From Gautieria morchelliformis (Eukaryota > Basidiomycota > Agaricomycetes > Gomphales > Gomphaceae), in the NCBI GenBank assembly GCA_015179125.1, contig WHVA01000066.1, positions 124,001 through 188,000 on the forward strand: 64,000 bases of DNA. Direction: 5' to 3'. The notes beneath the pieces were generated by a model that was not told where the DNA came from, ran no database searches, and worked only from the letters and a program-made list of their open reading frames with translations. Below are positions 32,858 through 43,606 of this stretch, one piece after another. Within the stretch, counting starts at the first letter, position 1. Each line of letters starts with the position of its first letter. The translations under genes and the position numbers were made by a program.

Positions 32858-34887
32858 TCACGCTGGGTCAAACTCGGATGACTCTCTGTCTTTCTTGGCC
32901 GACTTTTCTTTCTGTTTTAATGCCCATGCCTCGTCAGTGGTTGCGTGCAGAGGCAGGCCCTTCATCAAAAGCGTGGACAAAAGTCCAAGCCCACAAATAC
33001 CCGCCATGACATTCCAGATCAGCCTCAGACTGTCAATGAAAGCCTGGCGAACCTCGTCCTTCAGAGGTTGGGGCAAGTCCCGGATCTGGGGGATCACAGA
33101 GTATGTGATAGCGACGCCCTGCGGAAACTTGGAGAGAAATGCTTGTGGAAGGCGACGGTGCAGCTCGTTTTGAAGGATGGCACCACCGATCGTAACTCCC
33201 CAGACCTGTTAAGATTGTCACCCCATTTGCCACTGTCCGGGTACAGATTACAATAGTGGTGTGCTCACCCCAGCAAAAGAGCGCATGAAGGAAAAAAACG
33301 CGAGGGCATGAGCATTGGCAGATATTGGTAGCGGCGCCTGAACAGGGTATACTTGTGTGGCGTAATTTATCCTGGCGGTGGGAGGGGCGTTAGCTTTCAC
33401 ATCGTCAGGGTAATACGAACATACCCGGCACCAGTTCCGTAGATGGCACAAAACACAATCGCCAAACCAGAAGGCGTCTCCAGTTTGACTAACGTCAGCA
33501 GGGATAGTCCAATGAGCTGCAGACACCACCCGGTCCATATCTGCGGTCGGTAACGTTGCACTATCTTTACTGACGTTCCTCCGATGATCGCGGCAGGGGC
33601 AATCGAAGCCAAACCAAGTGAGAGCACTCCGGATTGGATGGCATCAGCGTCCTTGCACGCCTGGAAATAGACAGGTATGTAATCTATCCGCGCGTTTATG
33701 GACAGTCAACAACGCCAGGTAGACCGGATCACGCTCATACTCACAGATGGCGGCAAGACTGGTCACCGGAAGAATGAAGGTCTGCACATATCTACAAGGC
33801 AGCTGATTCATACCTCACCAGCGCACAAGAATGCTCGTAACGTACCCGCTGAAACTGGTTCTGTTGGATAAAATGGAGAAAGGGACCTGACAAATTTCAG
33901 ATAACGATCGCCCGTGACAAGTGGTAAGTACCAGAGGATAGGTGGCCCATCGAGCCTCGTAAACAACGAATATCACGAGGCCAGCAAGTCCAATGATTAG
34001 CGGAGACAGTATCCTTGCTGACTGCCAGGGAGCGTTGACTCCTCCCTGTGTCAGAGCGAACGTTGTCGAGCATGATGCAGTAATCACGATGAAATTGCCA
34101 CTAATTCGATAAAATTGAAATTGGTAAGTCGTACGAAACAACATAATAATTAACGGACATCCAGTCCATGCGCGAGACCTTCTCTCGTATGGTACCTGGC
34201 GGTATGGGAAGATCGAGGAATACGGCAGCCACTATGGCCGAGACGCCGCAGATGGGAAGGTTGAGGTCTAGTATCTGAGTGATGAACAAGGTATGACAAG
34301 AAAAAGCATATAACAGACTAACAGAACAACCACCTCCACAGTCCCTTGCTGGCAAGGCTCCCGCCCACCACAGGGCCGACCGCAGCAGCAATGCTCCAAG
34401 TTCTGAGCACAAGACGTAGACATCAGCGAGCCATAGTTGAAGTGAGCGGAAGTGTCGAGTGGGCTCACAAGCCAAACAAGCCTGCGTACATGCCGCGTTC
34501 TTCAAGGGATACTAGATCGGCGAGTACGATCGCGGAAAAGGACAGAATTCCGCCGCCGCCAACGCCTTGGACTGTTCTTCCTGCTATCAATACATTCATG
34601 CTGTGTGCGGCGCCACAGAGGGCACTTCCGATGGTGAAGAATACGATGGAGCCAAGAACTGCGGGCCTCCTTCCGAATAATTGTGCAAGGCCGCCTGTCA
34701 TAGGAAGAATGGCTGACGAGGCGAGGGCATATGCGGCACCCACCCAGACAAAATCACTGCCATGCAGCTCGGAGGCTATGGTAGGAAGGGCTGTCGATAC
34801 TGCGGTGAGTTCTAACGCTGAGAGAAAGAGTGTGAGGCATAGCGAAGCCAGAATGATCCAGAAACGGAGGCCATGTTCAGTTCGCAT
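32858..34887 (-). CDS. MFS transporter, DHA2 (14-spanner drug:H+ antiporter) family
   Basis: Nine exons spliced by hand: 34887-34469, 34402-34323, 34267-34159, 34100-33932, 33886-33842, 33781-33745, 33683-33425, 33371-33269 and 33205-32858. All introns are GT-AG, 45-66 nt. The total of 1569 nt gives 522 aa, a usual length for the family, with no lesion. Motifs: LTAVSTALPTIASEL in TM1, motif A-like GGLAQLFGRR, RTVQGVGGGGI in TM4, WRWLFYLNLPICG (DHA2 hallmark after TM5/6), SGYTFILPV and YYIPVYFQACK further on. The C-terminus is a charged cytoplasmic tail. The start is the first Met before TM1, preceded by a C/T-rich leader. It likely exports small molecules or moves basic amino acids across the plasma or vacuolar membrane; substrate unknown. 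Confidence 0.95.
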
Positions 34888-36634
34888 GGCTGTCGGAAGG
34901 GGGAGGGGGGTTAGCTACTAAAGATGCTACAGACCGGCCCCGCGCGTAGTGATAATGAGGTGACAAACCCAGGTGACCGTCGGAGGGACTTGTGCTTGTG
35001 GCTTTCAGAAGTAAGCCGGTATATAGTTCAGGGATAAATATGAATGTTTTCTATAAGTAGGCATACACGGCCCTATTGTCCTTGGGCGTTCCGCGAACAA
35101 GCTGCTTGTGAGGCGTCACCAATAGATTCGGACACTGCTTAGCCGGGCTTCTCTTCACGCCCAAAGGGTATCTGAGGTTAAGTCGCGTCTTATAATTACG
35201 TACTGTATATCTGGCAACAGTATCTGCCTGCGTCGGACCATCATGACCCTATATGCCTGGACGGCTGTGCCACTACGATCCAGGACCTGGCCCCCGAGGT
35301 GAGAGCTCGATCGGCGCTGAGGGTGCTCTGCCTCTATAAGACGCGGGGCATATCGGCCGAAGATGGGAAGAAGTTGAGAAGCGTGCTGCAACAAAAGTGC
35401 AAATGGTCGGAACTCGGAACGGGCCGAGGTTCACGTATACACCGTCTCAGTTGCTGGAGTGTGCGTCGGGCCCTGCCAATGATTTCTGCAAACACATCAA
35501 CCTTGCCGTCTCGTTCAATAAACTGAAGGAATTGTGCCTATCGTGTGATGGGGATACATGCAAAGAGACTTGGGAGCTTCGAATTCCCTTGCGGCCTTCC
35601 GCAGTTCGCATTGAGATACATCCGTCCCCTTAATTCCTATATCTTATTGGAATTGTATTTTTGAAAACAAGCACAGCTCGGAATTAGCAATGATATAGAT
35701 TAGCAACGATATAGAATCTATTCAATTGTCTATGCATTACAAGAGACATCTATCCTTTATACTCCCGCTGCCCCGCTCTCCTAGAAAGTCTTCGCGAGGA
35801 AGATAAGGTGTTCCAAAAATTGCTGATTCCCGAAGGAAACAGACGGGTTCGGATGTGTAATTTGCAATCAGCAAAAGACTGTGCCTCAGTAAAACGTCAC
35901 TGGCGACAGTACATGCCCGAGCACAAGAGATGAGGAATCCGCTTTGTCAGACATGCGTCTTATATAGGTGGCAACTCAGCCGTGCACGGACCACCTGCCC
36001 AGCCAGCGTCTACTGTGCTTACGTACTCACATGTATGAGAGACACTCTTCCGTCTTCCGTCGTAACTTCCTGGAGGCCGACTGAGATATGTCCTTTCTGA
36101 GCTCAGCCGTCAAAATCATCCCCCTAGATCGCCTCTTCGAACGTGCTCAGTTACTACCCAATATTTTCCGAGAAAGGGTCGGAAGTCGTTCATGCATGGC
36201 ATCATGTCGCCAAGTCTGCATCTGCTTCTCGAGATATACCCGCTGATGACTGCTCAGACCGTGGCTCATGCCACTCCCCCGTGTTTGTCTTTTTCATTTA
36301 CCTCTTTGCTGGGTGGGACGAACGTGTAAGGAAATTCTGACGCCTGTGCATGCGTTCGTGGGCCTGAGTTCGATTCTTGCCATGCTAGATATGTACCTGT
36401 GGATCGCGGACGACTGTATCATTCAGAATTTGTAGCCCAAATTTCATCTCTTTCCGGACAACGAAGATAATTATTCATGAACAACGACAATAGGGGATAT
36501 CTCTCCTCTGGGTTCACTCCCTCCCTGATTAACCTCAATCACAATGGCTTGATACACGTATCTATGACCCTCAGCAATCGGATCCGTTGCCGTCTATCTA
36601 CACAAGCAACTCTTCACATCCGGCCTTGACAGGT

Positions 36635-36826
36635 GATCGATGAAGTAATACGGAGATACATCCTCCAGAGTCGGATCCCGCATAGGCGAGGTGAGTGAGA
36701 TCTCATAGCATCTGCCAATCATTCGAAGAGTGAATCGATGAAGTATTACGGGGATCCTCCAGACTCGGATCCCACATAGGCGAGGTGAGTGAGATCTCAG
36801 AGCATCTGCCAATCATTCGAAGAGTG
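36635..36826. repeat. Tandem duplication, period 99 bp
   Basis: atcgatgaagtaatacgg at 36635 recurs as atcgatgaagtattacgg at 36734. The copies share gaggtgagtgagatctca and end gaagagtg. Small indels between copies. Confidence 0.9.
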
Positions 36827-37349
36827 CCTATCGGTAAGTATCGTGGCAGAAGGGGCGAAACAGGACTTTAGCTTCTTGATGATCGACTTGAAGGATGATG
36901 CAGCAAGAGTGGGTTCCAGCGGTTATAGATCCATTCACTCAAGCCCGGCGTCCTTTTAGGAAGCAAGTTACCGTCAGACCTTGCAAACATTCTGGCTGAT
37001 GGTTGCGCGCGCTACAACATGTGTGCGTGCACCGCATTATGTTTTTCGGTCATCAAAGAATCGCCCCCCACCATCTCCCAAACTTCACCCTCGCGCCCAC
37101 CCAAACGTTCTTACCACTGCTCAAGAGTGTCCGGGGATCCTCAAAATCATCTTCATGTCCCACTAGCAGCCTCTCGTCCTGTATCCTTGCAAGAGCAGAC
37201 CCCTAACGACGGGGCCAGCCTATCTCTTCATCACAACCTGCAAAAGAAGTATCTGCATCAAATCAAACCATGCTAAATATTCATTTATCTGTTCTACAAA
37301 GGATATGACACTTCTGGGTCACCCAGGAATATTTCCCGATCGCCCCCAT

Positions 37350-37372
37350 GTTTTTTTTTTTTTTTTTTTTTA
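37350..37372. repeat. Poly-T tract
   Basis: Uninterrupted run of about 23 T on the plus strand. Confidence 0.95.
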
Positions 37373-38755
37373 AATCCAATTTTTCGTCTTTTGGGGCGGG
37401 CCCTATGTAAGACGCTTGTACATTAGCCCTTGTCGACATTTGTTCTATCTAGCCCGTCCTTCTCTATCTCCGCTAATGCTCCTTGGGCTAAGCCCTGGGC
37501 TTGTCCGTGCCTGCGTTGGCGGGGTGGGATTTGCGCTCTGTGCGCTGCGTGTTTTCCGTTTCGTTCTTTCTCTCTTCTTCCGCTCCTTTCCTTCGCCGCT
37601 AGTCCGCTCCTCCATTTCCCTGCCTCGTCGTGTCGTGTCTCCTTGCCCTGTGGGCCCCCATGTAAAGGCCCAGATGAGTAAGATGTGGGAGTGTTCCAAA
37701 GAGTCCGGAAGAGTCCGGGAAGTGTTGCTTGTGCTCTGTATCGCCTATCATAAAAGAAAAGGATGCGTAACGAACGTTCATAAACACGGGCATTTTCTTC
37801 CCATCCTGGAGTGATCAAAATAATCAGGAGGGGTACGGGGACAGAGCTCCCACGGCCGGCCATGGTCACGGTGATATTCTCGCAATGCCTGCCCGCTTGG
37901 AATATCGGTATGAAGTGTCCATAAGTTATTAGCAGCCAGTAAGTGTCAATACGATGCGGGGACAGTACGACAAGACCTCCCTCGGGTATCCCAGATAAAA
38001 TGTATGTTTCGGACGTGCGGGGCAACGGAGAACATGCAGTGGGCCTTGACAGCTAGTCTGTACGTCGGTCTGCGTAGTGTACAGGTGAGGCCACCGTTTT
38101 GGTGATGAAGGAGGGCTCGGGGGCGGTATAGACCACCATGATCCCTGTGTTGACGACTTTAGAGACACCGAGGGACTCAAGTGCTCAGGGAGAGGGTGGT
38201 TCGAGTGAGTGGAGGTTCCGGCGGATATTCCCATAGTGTACTGTACGAGTGTGCCGTAGGATCTCTATTGGAAAATACACCCAGAGTACTGGTAGCACAA
38301 GATCTCTCTCCTACATAACATCAGTTCTGGTGATGCTCGACTCTGTAAGTTACGGCCCGTGGGGGCCTCGGCGTGCCTTCCCATTTATTTGTACCAGTTG
38401 TATTTTAGAGGGTGATGATCACTTAAGAACACCCAAGGCTCCCTGAGCTTGGTTGAAGGAACCGCACAGCCGCTTGCCGCATGAGTTGCCAACTCGCAGT
38501 TGGCACCTGGAAATTTAAGTCCGCCCTGAACCTGGTAATTGACTTGATTATTGAAATTTACTGTACTGTACTGCATGCCTTCGAGTTATTTCAGCGCTGA
38601 AATCCAAGAGTAGAGCACAGCACACATGCAGTTCGTGGATTAGTCCGGCGAAATGTTTGACGTTCGACGTTTGATGTTTGCATGGTACTGCTGCGGCCTC
38701 GCTATGCATGGTATAGGGTACAGCCCATGAATATATAGCTTGCGACTGTGTTTGC

Positions 38756-39059
38756 TGTAGAGGTTATGCGCAGTAGACTAGATATAAAGCTCAGTGAGCG
38801 TGGTAGTTCACTGAGTGTATGTATTAGTACTCTACCTAGATATAAAGCTATCAACGGAGTGAGTGGCTTGTATCTAGACATCGATAGAAAAGGATACGCA
38901 CCTCAGTGAGCGTGGTAGTTCACTGAGGTGCCGCTAACTATTGGGTTGCACTATATACGGCCTCGGGCATATGCCCGAGGCTACTGATATGAGACCATAC
39001 CCTGACCGATCTCCCCTCCACCCTAACAGCGTTCTAGCTTATCCCCGATAACCCCAACA
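38756..39059 (-). repeat. 3' LTR of the copia element
   Basis: 304 bp, adjacent to the polypurine tract. Contains the inverted motif ctcagtgagcgtggtagttc...ctgag and a gcctcgggcatatgcccgag palindrome. Confidence 0.97.
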
Positions 39060-39070
39060 CTCCCCCTTAA
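39060..39070 (-). promoter_or_regulatory. Polypurine tract
   Basis: The minus strand reads TTAAGGGGGAG directly before the 3' LTR; it overlaps the TAA stop of pol (39069-39067). Primes plus-strand DNA synthesis in LTR elements. Confidence 0.9.
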
Positions 39071-41130
39071 GCGGAACGCATCCCTACCAGCGAGTTTAGG
39101 TACTCCACCTTGTGCCGGGCTAGGGGTTTGGTGAACATGTCCGCAGCCATGTCAGCGGTGGGGACGTAGTCGACCTGTATGAGCTTCCTGCGAACGGCGT
39201 CCCGTATGAAGTGGTAGCGAATATCGATATGTTTGGTATGAGGGTGGTACGCATCGTTCTTCGTGATGGAAATAGCAGAGATGTTGTCTAAGTGTATGGT
39301 GACGGGCTCCTTGAGTGGTCGCACGATTTCCGCAATAAAAGTCCTAATCCAGAGAGCTTCCTTCGCAGCGTGCGTCGCCGCGATATACTCAGCCTCCGTT
39401 GTCGAAAGTGCGACGATAGGCTGCTTCTTCGAGCTCCAGGAGACCGCACACCCGTCGATCGTGAATACATAGCCAGAAATAGAGTGCCTGTGTTCCTGTG
39501 AGGCCCAATCTGCGTCTGAAAAAACCTCTAGACCCTGTCCCGTCCCTCCGATGACGAGGCACGTGTCTTTCGTTCCCTTCAGGTAACGAAAAACCCGTTT
39601 TACCGCCTCCCAGTGTGCCCTCCCTGGATTCTGCATGAATTGCGCGAGGAATGAGACGGCAAAGGATATGTCCGGGCGCGTGCCCAGCGCCGCGTACATT
39701 AGGGAACCGATGGCCTCCCTGTAGGGGACGTTGCGCATGTCGTCGTGCTGACGAGGTGTGGACGGTGATTGCGATAGGGATAGCTTATGGTGGGGGTCGA
39801 GTGGCGTGGTCAAGGGGTTGGCGTCCTGTAGGCTGAATCGCTCGAGAATCCTCTCGATGTAAGCGCACTGTGAGAGAGAGAGGGTTCGCAGCTCACGGTC
39901 CCGTTTGACTTCGATCCCCAATAACCAATGAAGATCCCCCATGTCCTTAATCTTGAGGACGGTGCGCAGCTCGTCTTTGAATCTGCGGATCGCGGCCTTC
40001 GAATTCCCTGCCATGGTGAGGTCGTCGACGTCGACGGCGATAATGAGCGCATCGTGGTCAGTGTATCGGTGGAACACTGCGTGTTCTGCCTCGCATCGCG
40101 TGAAGCCGAACCTGTACATAATTCCGCATAGCATGTCGTACCACTCCCTCCCCGACTGTTTTAACCCGTAGATCGCACGTTTGAGGCGGCAGACATGGTT
40201 TTCCTTGCCGGCGACTTCATATCCCTTGGGCTGACGCATGTAAACCGTTTCCGTGATCGGCGCGTTGAGATATGCGCCATCGATATCGGTTTGCTCCAGC
40301 TCCCAGTCGTTCCTGACTGCTATGGCGGCTATAATGCGGATGGCGGAGAGTTTGGCGGTGGGGGAAAATGTCTCGTTGTAATCGATTCCTTCGGTCTGTG
40401 AGAATCCTTGCGCGACGAGTCGGGTCTTGTGTGCTACGACCTGGCCGCTCGCGTCGCGCTTGTAGTGGAAAACGAGCTTGCTCCCCACGATACTTGCGCC
40501 GTCCGGTGGTTCCACCAAGTCCCAAGTGCCTAGATCCGCGTGCTGGCTCAGCTCACGCTTGATCGAGGCATCCCATAGCGGCCAGTCGTCGCGGGAACGC
40601 GCGTCAGTCACGCTGACCGGGTCGTCCCCTGCGTCGCGTGCCGCTGCTGCCATCGAGTACTCGAAGGGGCGGCACGTCTCCCCCTCGGGCTCGGCGGCAG
40701 TGCCACTGTCCAGCTCTGCCAGAGCAGCCAAGGCCGTGCCGTCTGTGGGTAGGGGCATCCCTCGCGGGTAGGCGGGCGCGTTTGCGCGGCCCGTACTGCT
40801 GCCTGCGCCGTCCGCGATCCCTCGCACGTACACCGACGGCTTTCGCGTGCGCTGGCCCCTGCCCCGCGGCGGGTCTGGCAGTGCATCTGCCCTCTCGAAC
40901 CCTTCGAGCGGGTCGATCCGCGCGGTCTGTTCTGGAGGTGCTAGCGGCGGGGGTCTCTGGGCCTGATGGGTACTGCTGCTGGCGCCCTGGCTGCCCTGAG
41001 GGTTGGACTCCCCCTCAGCCAGTGCATCAGCAGGAGTCACAAGGATAGGGGCGTCGAACGTGACATTACGTTCGACTGTGACACGGTGTTTCCCGGGCCA
41101 GTAAACCCTGTGCCCTTTACTCTCGTCGCT
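39067..41130 (-). CDS. Copia reverse transcriptase-RNase H (second part of the polyprotein)
   Basis: 688 codons including the stop, open from 41130 in the frame +1 to the upstream ORF. After a Pro/Ser-rich linker come WDASIKRELSQH, TWDLVEPPDG, KTRLVAQGFSQTEGIDYNETF, ELEQTDIDGAYLNAP (catalytic Asp), YGLKQSGREWYD and AVDVDDLTMAG (YVDD-box variant DVDD). RNase H follows: FSDADWASQ, SWSSKKQPIVALSTTEAEYI, HLDN and HTKHIDIRYHFIRD. The C-terminus reads DMFTKPLARHK. All catalytic residues are present. Expression needs either a +1 shift at GGA-TAG-C or the lesion is a one-base mutation. Confidence 0.93.
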   Translation of the reverse strand, partial: SDESKGHRVYWPGKHRVTVERNVTFDAPILVTPADALAEGESNPQGSQGASSSTHQAQRPPPLAPPEQTARIDPLEGFERADALPDPPRGRGQRTRKPSVYVRGIADGAGSSTGRANAPAYPRGMPLPTDGTALAALAELDSGTAAEPEGETCRPFEYSMAAAARDAGDDPVSVTDARSRDDWPLWDASIKRELSQHADLGTWDLVEPPDGASIVGSKLVFHYKRDASGQVVAHKTRLVAQGFSQTEGIDYNETFSPTAKLSAIRIIAAIAVRNDWELEQTDIDGAYLNAPITETVYMRQPKGYEVAGKENHVCRLKRAIYGLKQSGREWYDMLCGIMYRFGFTRCEAEHAVFHRYTDHDALIIAVDVDDLTMAGNSKAAIRRFKDELRTVLKIKDMGDLHWLLGIEVKRDRELRTLSLSQCAYIERILERFSLQDANPLTTPLDPHHKLSLSQSPSTPRQHDDMRNVPYREAIGSLMYAALGTRPDISFAVSFLAQFMQNPGRAHWEAVKRVFRYLKGTKDTCLVIGGTGQGLEVFSDADWASQEHRHSISGYVFTIDGCAVSWSSKKQPIVALSTTEAEYIAATHAAKEALWIRTFIAEIVRPLKEPVTIHLDNISAISITKNDAYHPHTKHIDIRYHFIRDAVRRKLIQVDYVPTADMAADMFTKPLARHKVEYLNSLVGMRSA

Positions 41131-43297
41131 ATCCCATCCACCTGCCCTCGTCCGACTTTGCGTCTAGCTTGCTGTAATGTTCTTTCAGCACAAAGACCGT
41201 TGTGCCCCACTCAGGTAGGTCCGTGAGGTCGGGTTTTGCACCGTGTACCAGCTCGTACGGCGTTTTGCCGTCGAGTGCGCGCGTCGAGGTACGATTTTTC
41301 AACCAGACCGCGTGCTGCACTGACTCGGTCCACAGGAACTTGGGTAAGTCCACTGTCAGGATCATAGCTCGCGCGTGCTCTAACAGCGTTCGATTCAGGC
41401 GCTCTGATACCCCGTTCTCCTCTGGCGTATCATGTACGGTGAGACTCCGTATTGTCCCTTTCGACTTAAGGTGCATAGTGAATTCCTGCAAAAGATATTC
41501 ACCGCCGCGATCTGTTTGCAGTCGTTTTACCTTCGCGCCGTGCTGGGTCTCGACCCACGCCTCGTATTGTTTGTAGCAGCCGAACGCCTCGGCTTTCCGT
41601 GCCATGGGGACGAGGTAGGTCCATCTGTTGTGGTCATCGGTGAAACTGATAAAGTATTCTTTGCCATCGTAGCTCTGGGGGTTCGCCGGCCCCCAGACGT
41701 CCGAGTGGACTTTCTCTCCGAATGTGGAGGCACGCGGCCCATCCCGCGCCTGTGGGACCGGCTTGCGCGTAGGCTTGGCTTGCGCGCATGCCTTACAAAA
41801 ACTCGGTTGGCTTGACGCGTCGAGGTCTAGCCCTGTTATGGTGCCGTCCCAGACGAGTTTCCGGGCGATCAGCGGTGATATATGGCCCATGCGCCGGTGC
41901 AGCTCGTCGATGGTGAGTGTTTTCCTTATTGTATTCGCCGGCGCAGCCACTGACTTATGCTCTACCTTGTAGAGCCCGTTCGAGAGTGGGATCTGCCCCA
42001 GCAGCGCCCCTCTCGAATCTCGGATCATGCACTGTCGGTCTTTCAGGAGGACCGAGTAACCGGCAGTGTCGCAGCGCGTGAGGGATATCAACGTGAATGC
42101 CAGATCTGGGCAATATAACACGTCCCGCAAGGTAACGTGCGTCGTCGTCTTCCCGTTGGGGATGCCTACCCTCATGTTCCCTATCCCAATAGCCTGGAAT
42201 ATCGTTTTGTCTGCGGCGTTGATTGCGCGTGGCGCGATCTCCTTGAAGGTAATGAACCGATGTCGGTCTGGTGACATGTGCCCTGACGCTCCTGAGTCGT
42301 AGACGTCGACCTCTCGGCCTGTAATCGGACTCGTCCCTAATGCGAGTGCGGTCCCATCGAACGTCGTCGTGAAGGCGAACTCCTCGCCTCCCGTCGCTGT
42401 GTTCGCCGAGTCGGTGCCTTTCTTGTCAGTGTCACCCTCCTTTTTATCCTTCTTCTTGGCCTTAGAACGGCAATCTGCCTTCTTATGCCCCTTTTTACTG
42501 CAGTTCCAGCATTCTAAGTCGGTCCTAGCGCTGCTGGAAGTCCCGCTGCGTGGCTGTGGTTTTCCGCGGCCCTTCGCTGCTACCAGTGCGTTCTCACTGG
42601 CCTTGAGCTGACGTTCTTCGATAGTAAGTTGTTCAAACTCGTCTATCAGCGTTTCCACCACCTGATCGGGTTCCAATTTCGCCTTCGCGTGCGCTGCAGA
42701 CATCGTGATGGCGTTTATCAGTGGGCGATAGGACTTCGGGAGCGAACCGAGGATGATGGTCACTAGGTCGTCGTCGGTGAGTGCCGTGTTCATGCTCGCC
42801 AGTTGTTCGTGCATTTTCATGAGCGACTCTAGGTGGGTGCGGACATTCAAGTCGTCCTCACATTTCATTTCGTACATGCGTCGGCGCATGTCGACTTTGA
42901 CAGTGAGGGCCTTCGCCTCATGCTTCGCGCACACGGCGTCCCAGACTTCCTTCGCGGTGTCCAGGTTCCGTACCTCTATGAGGACACTATCAGGCACCGT
43001 GGTGAAGATCTGTGCCTTGATGGTCGCCTCGCGCTGGTGATAGTCGTCCCAGCGTTTTTCTAGCTCCTCTAGTTCCTCCTCTTCCTTCTCCGTCAAGGTG
43101 TGGCCGGTTGGGTAAGTGGGGAGCGTGGGGGGGATCCTAGCGGTCCCCTCCAGGTGCCGTCTGGCACCTCGAGTCGTTGCTAGCGTGGCTAGCGTCTGAC
43201 TTTTCCACGTTACCCAATTTGTGCCATCCCGAGCCAGCTTTGGGATGGCGAACGACTTCGAGGTGGAGGATGGTATGGTGGGCTCTGCGGGGCCCAT
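41129..43297 (-). CDS. Copia Gag-protease-integrase (first part of the polyprotein)
   Basis: 722 codons. The Gag start (FAIPKLARDGTNWVTWK) is conserved right after the first Met. Zinc knuckle CWNCSKKGHKKADC lies at about residue 262 with a Lys-rich stretch after it. Protease VYDSGASGHMS at about 330. GAG-pre-integrase HRRMGHIS...CKACAQAKPTR. Integrase Asp in HSDVWGP, Asp in QTDRGGEY and Glu region in GVSERLNRTLLEHARAMI. It ends at TAG 41131-41129 directly after GRWMG. The expected continuation (SDESKGHRVYWPG) is present in the +1 frame. The ATG sits 4 nt after the LTR, inside the primer site. Confidence 0.95.
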   Translation of the reverse strand: MGPAEPTIPSSTSKSFAIPKLARDGTNWVTWKSQTLATLATTRGARRHLEGTARIPPTLPTYPTGHTLTEKEEEELEELEKRWDDYHQREATIKAQIFTTVPDSVLIEVRNLDTAKEVWDAVCAKHEAKALTVKVDMRRRMYEMKCEDDLNVRTHLESLMKMHEQLASMNTALTDDDLVTIILGSLPKSYRPLINAITMSAAHAKAKLEPDQVVETLIDEFEQLTIEERQLKASENALVAAKGRGKPQPRSGTSSSARTDLECWNCSKKGHKKADCRSKAKKKDKKEGDTDKKGTDSANTATGGEEFAFTTTFDGTALALGTSPITGREVDVYDSGASGHMSPDRHRFITFKEIAPRAINAADKTIFQAIGIGNMRVGIPNGKTTTHVTLRDVLYCPDLAFTLISLTRCDTAGYSVLLKDRQCMIRDSRGALLGQIPLSNGLYKVEHKSVAAPANTIRKTLTIDELHRRMGHISPLIARKLVWDGTITGLDLDASSQPSFCKACAQAKPTRKPVPQARDGPRASTFGEKVHSDVWGPANPQSYDGKEYFISFTDDHNRWTYLVPMARKAEAFGCYKQYEAWVETQHGAKVKRLQTDRGGEYLLQEFTMHLKSKGTIRSLTVHDTPEENGVSERLNRTLLEHARAMILTVDLPKFLWTESVQHAVWLKNRTSTRALDGKTPYELVHGAKPDLTDLPEWGTTVFVLKEHYSKLDAKSDEGRWMG

Positions 43298-43301
43298 AAC
43301 C
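43290..43301 (-). promoter_or_regulatory. Primer-binding site complementary to initiator tRNA-Met anticodon arm
   Basis: The minus strand immediately after the 5' LTR reads GGTTATGGGCCC, the complement of GGGCCCAUAACC, the anticodon-arm sequence of typical eukaryotic initiator tRNA-Met. Priming from a cleaved half-tRNA-iMet is known for Drosophila copia and yeast Ty5. The gag ATG (43297) lies inside this site. Confidence 0.85.
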
Positions 43302-43606
43302 TGTAGAGGTTATGCGCAGTAAACTAGATATAAAGCTCAGTGAGCGTGGTAGTTCACTGAGTGTATGTATTAGTACTCTACCTAGATATAAAGCTATCAA
43401 CGGAGTGAGTGGCTTTGTATCTAGACATCGATAGAAAAGGATACGCACCTCAGTGAGCGTGGTAGTTCACTGAGGTGCCGCTAACTATTGGGTTGCACTA
43501 TATACGGCCTCGGGCATATGCCCGAGGCTACTGATATGAGACCATACCCTGACCGATCTCCCCTCCACCCTAACAGCGTTCTAGCTTATCCCCGATAACC
43601 CCAACA
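43302..43606 (-). repeat. 5' LTR of the copia element
   Basis: 305 bp, near-identical to 38756-39059 (cagtaaacta for cagtagacta; one extra t in ggctttgtatc). Confidence 0.97.

Larger units (their letters stand above)
34888..38750. other. Long stretch without a supported gene
   Basis: Frames such as 35397-35633 (+, SNKLKELCLSCDG-like reading, no motif) and 37423-38025 (-) lack recognisable domains. Contains a 99-bp tandem duplication (36635-36826) and a 23-T run near 37350. It may hold a short unrecognised gene, but nothing can be supported. Confidence 0.45.
38756..43606 (-). mobile_element. Young Ty1/copia retrotransposon, complete
   Basis: LTRs at both ends start TGTAGAGGTT and end CCCCAACA on the plus strand (the element itself reads TGTTGGGG...CTCTACA). 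Perfect 5-bp target duplication TTTGC (38751-38755, 43607-43611). The two LTRs (304 and 305 bp) differ by one substitution and one inserted base as far as I can see. It has a tRNA-Met anticodon-arm primer site next to the 5' LTR, a purine tract next to the 3' LTR, and one long gag-pol reading frame with a single +1 shift. It lies between the DHA2 transporter and the P450 gene. Confidence 0.98.

Noticed and set aside
34346..34921. 191-codon plus-strand open frame
   Set aside because: Antisense of DHA2 transporter exons 1-2, which carry recognisable transporter motifs and correct splicing.
36360..36400. gagttcgattcttgcc, possible tRNA T-arm
   Set aside because: The stem does not pair and no other tRNA elements are present.
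37423..38025. 200-codon minus-strand frame
   Set aside because: Arg/Glu/Lys-rich translation of C/T-rich DNA, overlapped by open frames on the other strand; no domain.
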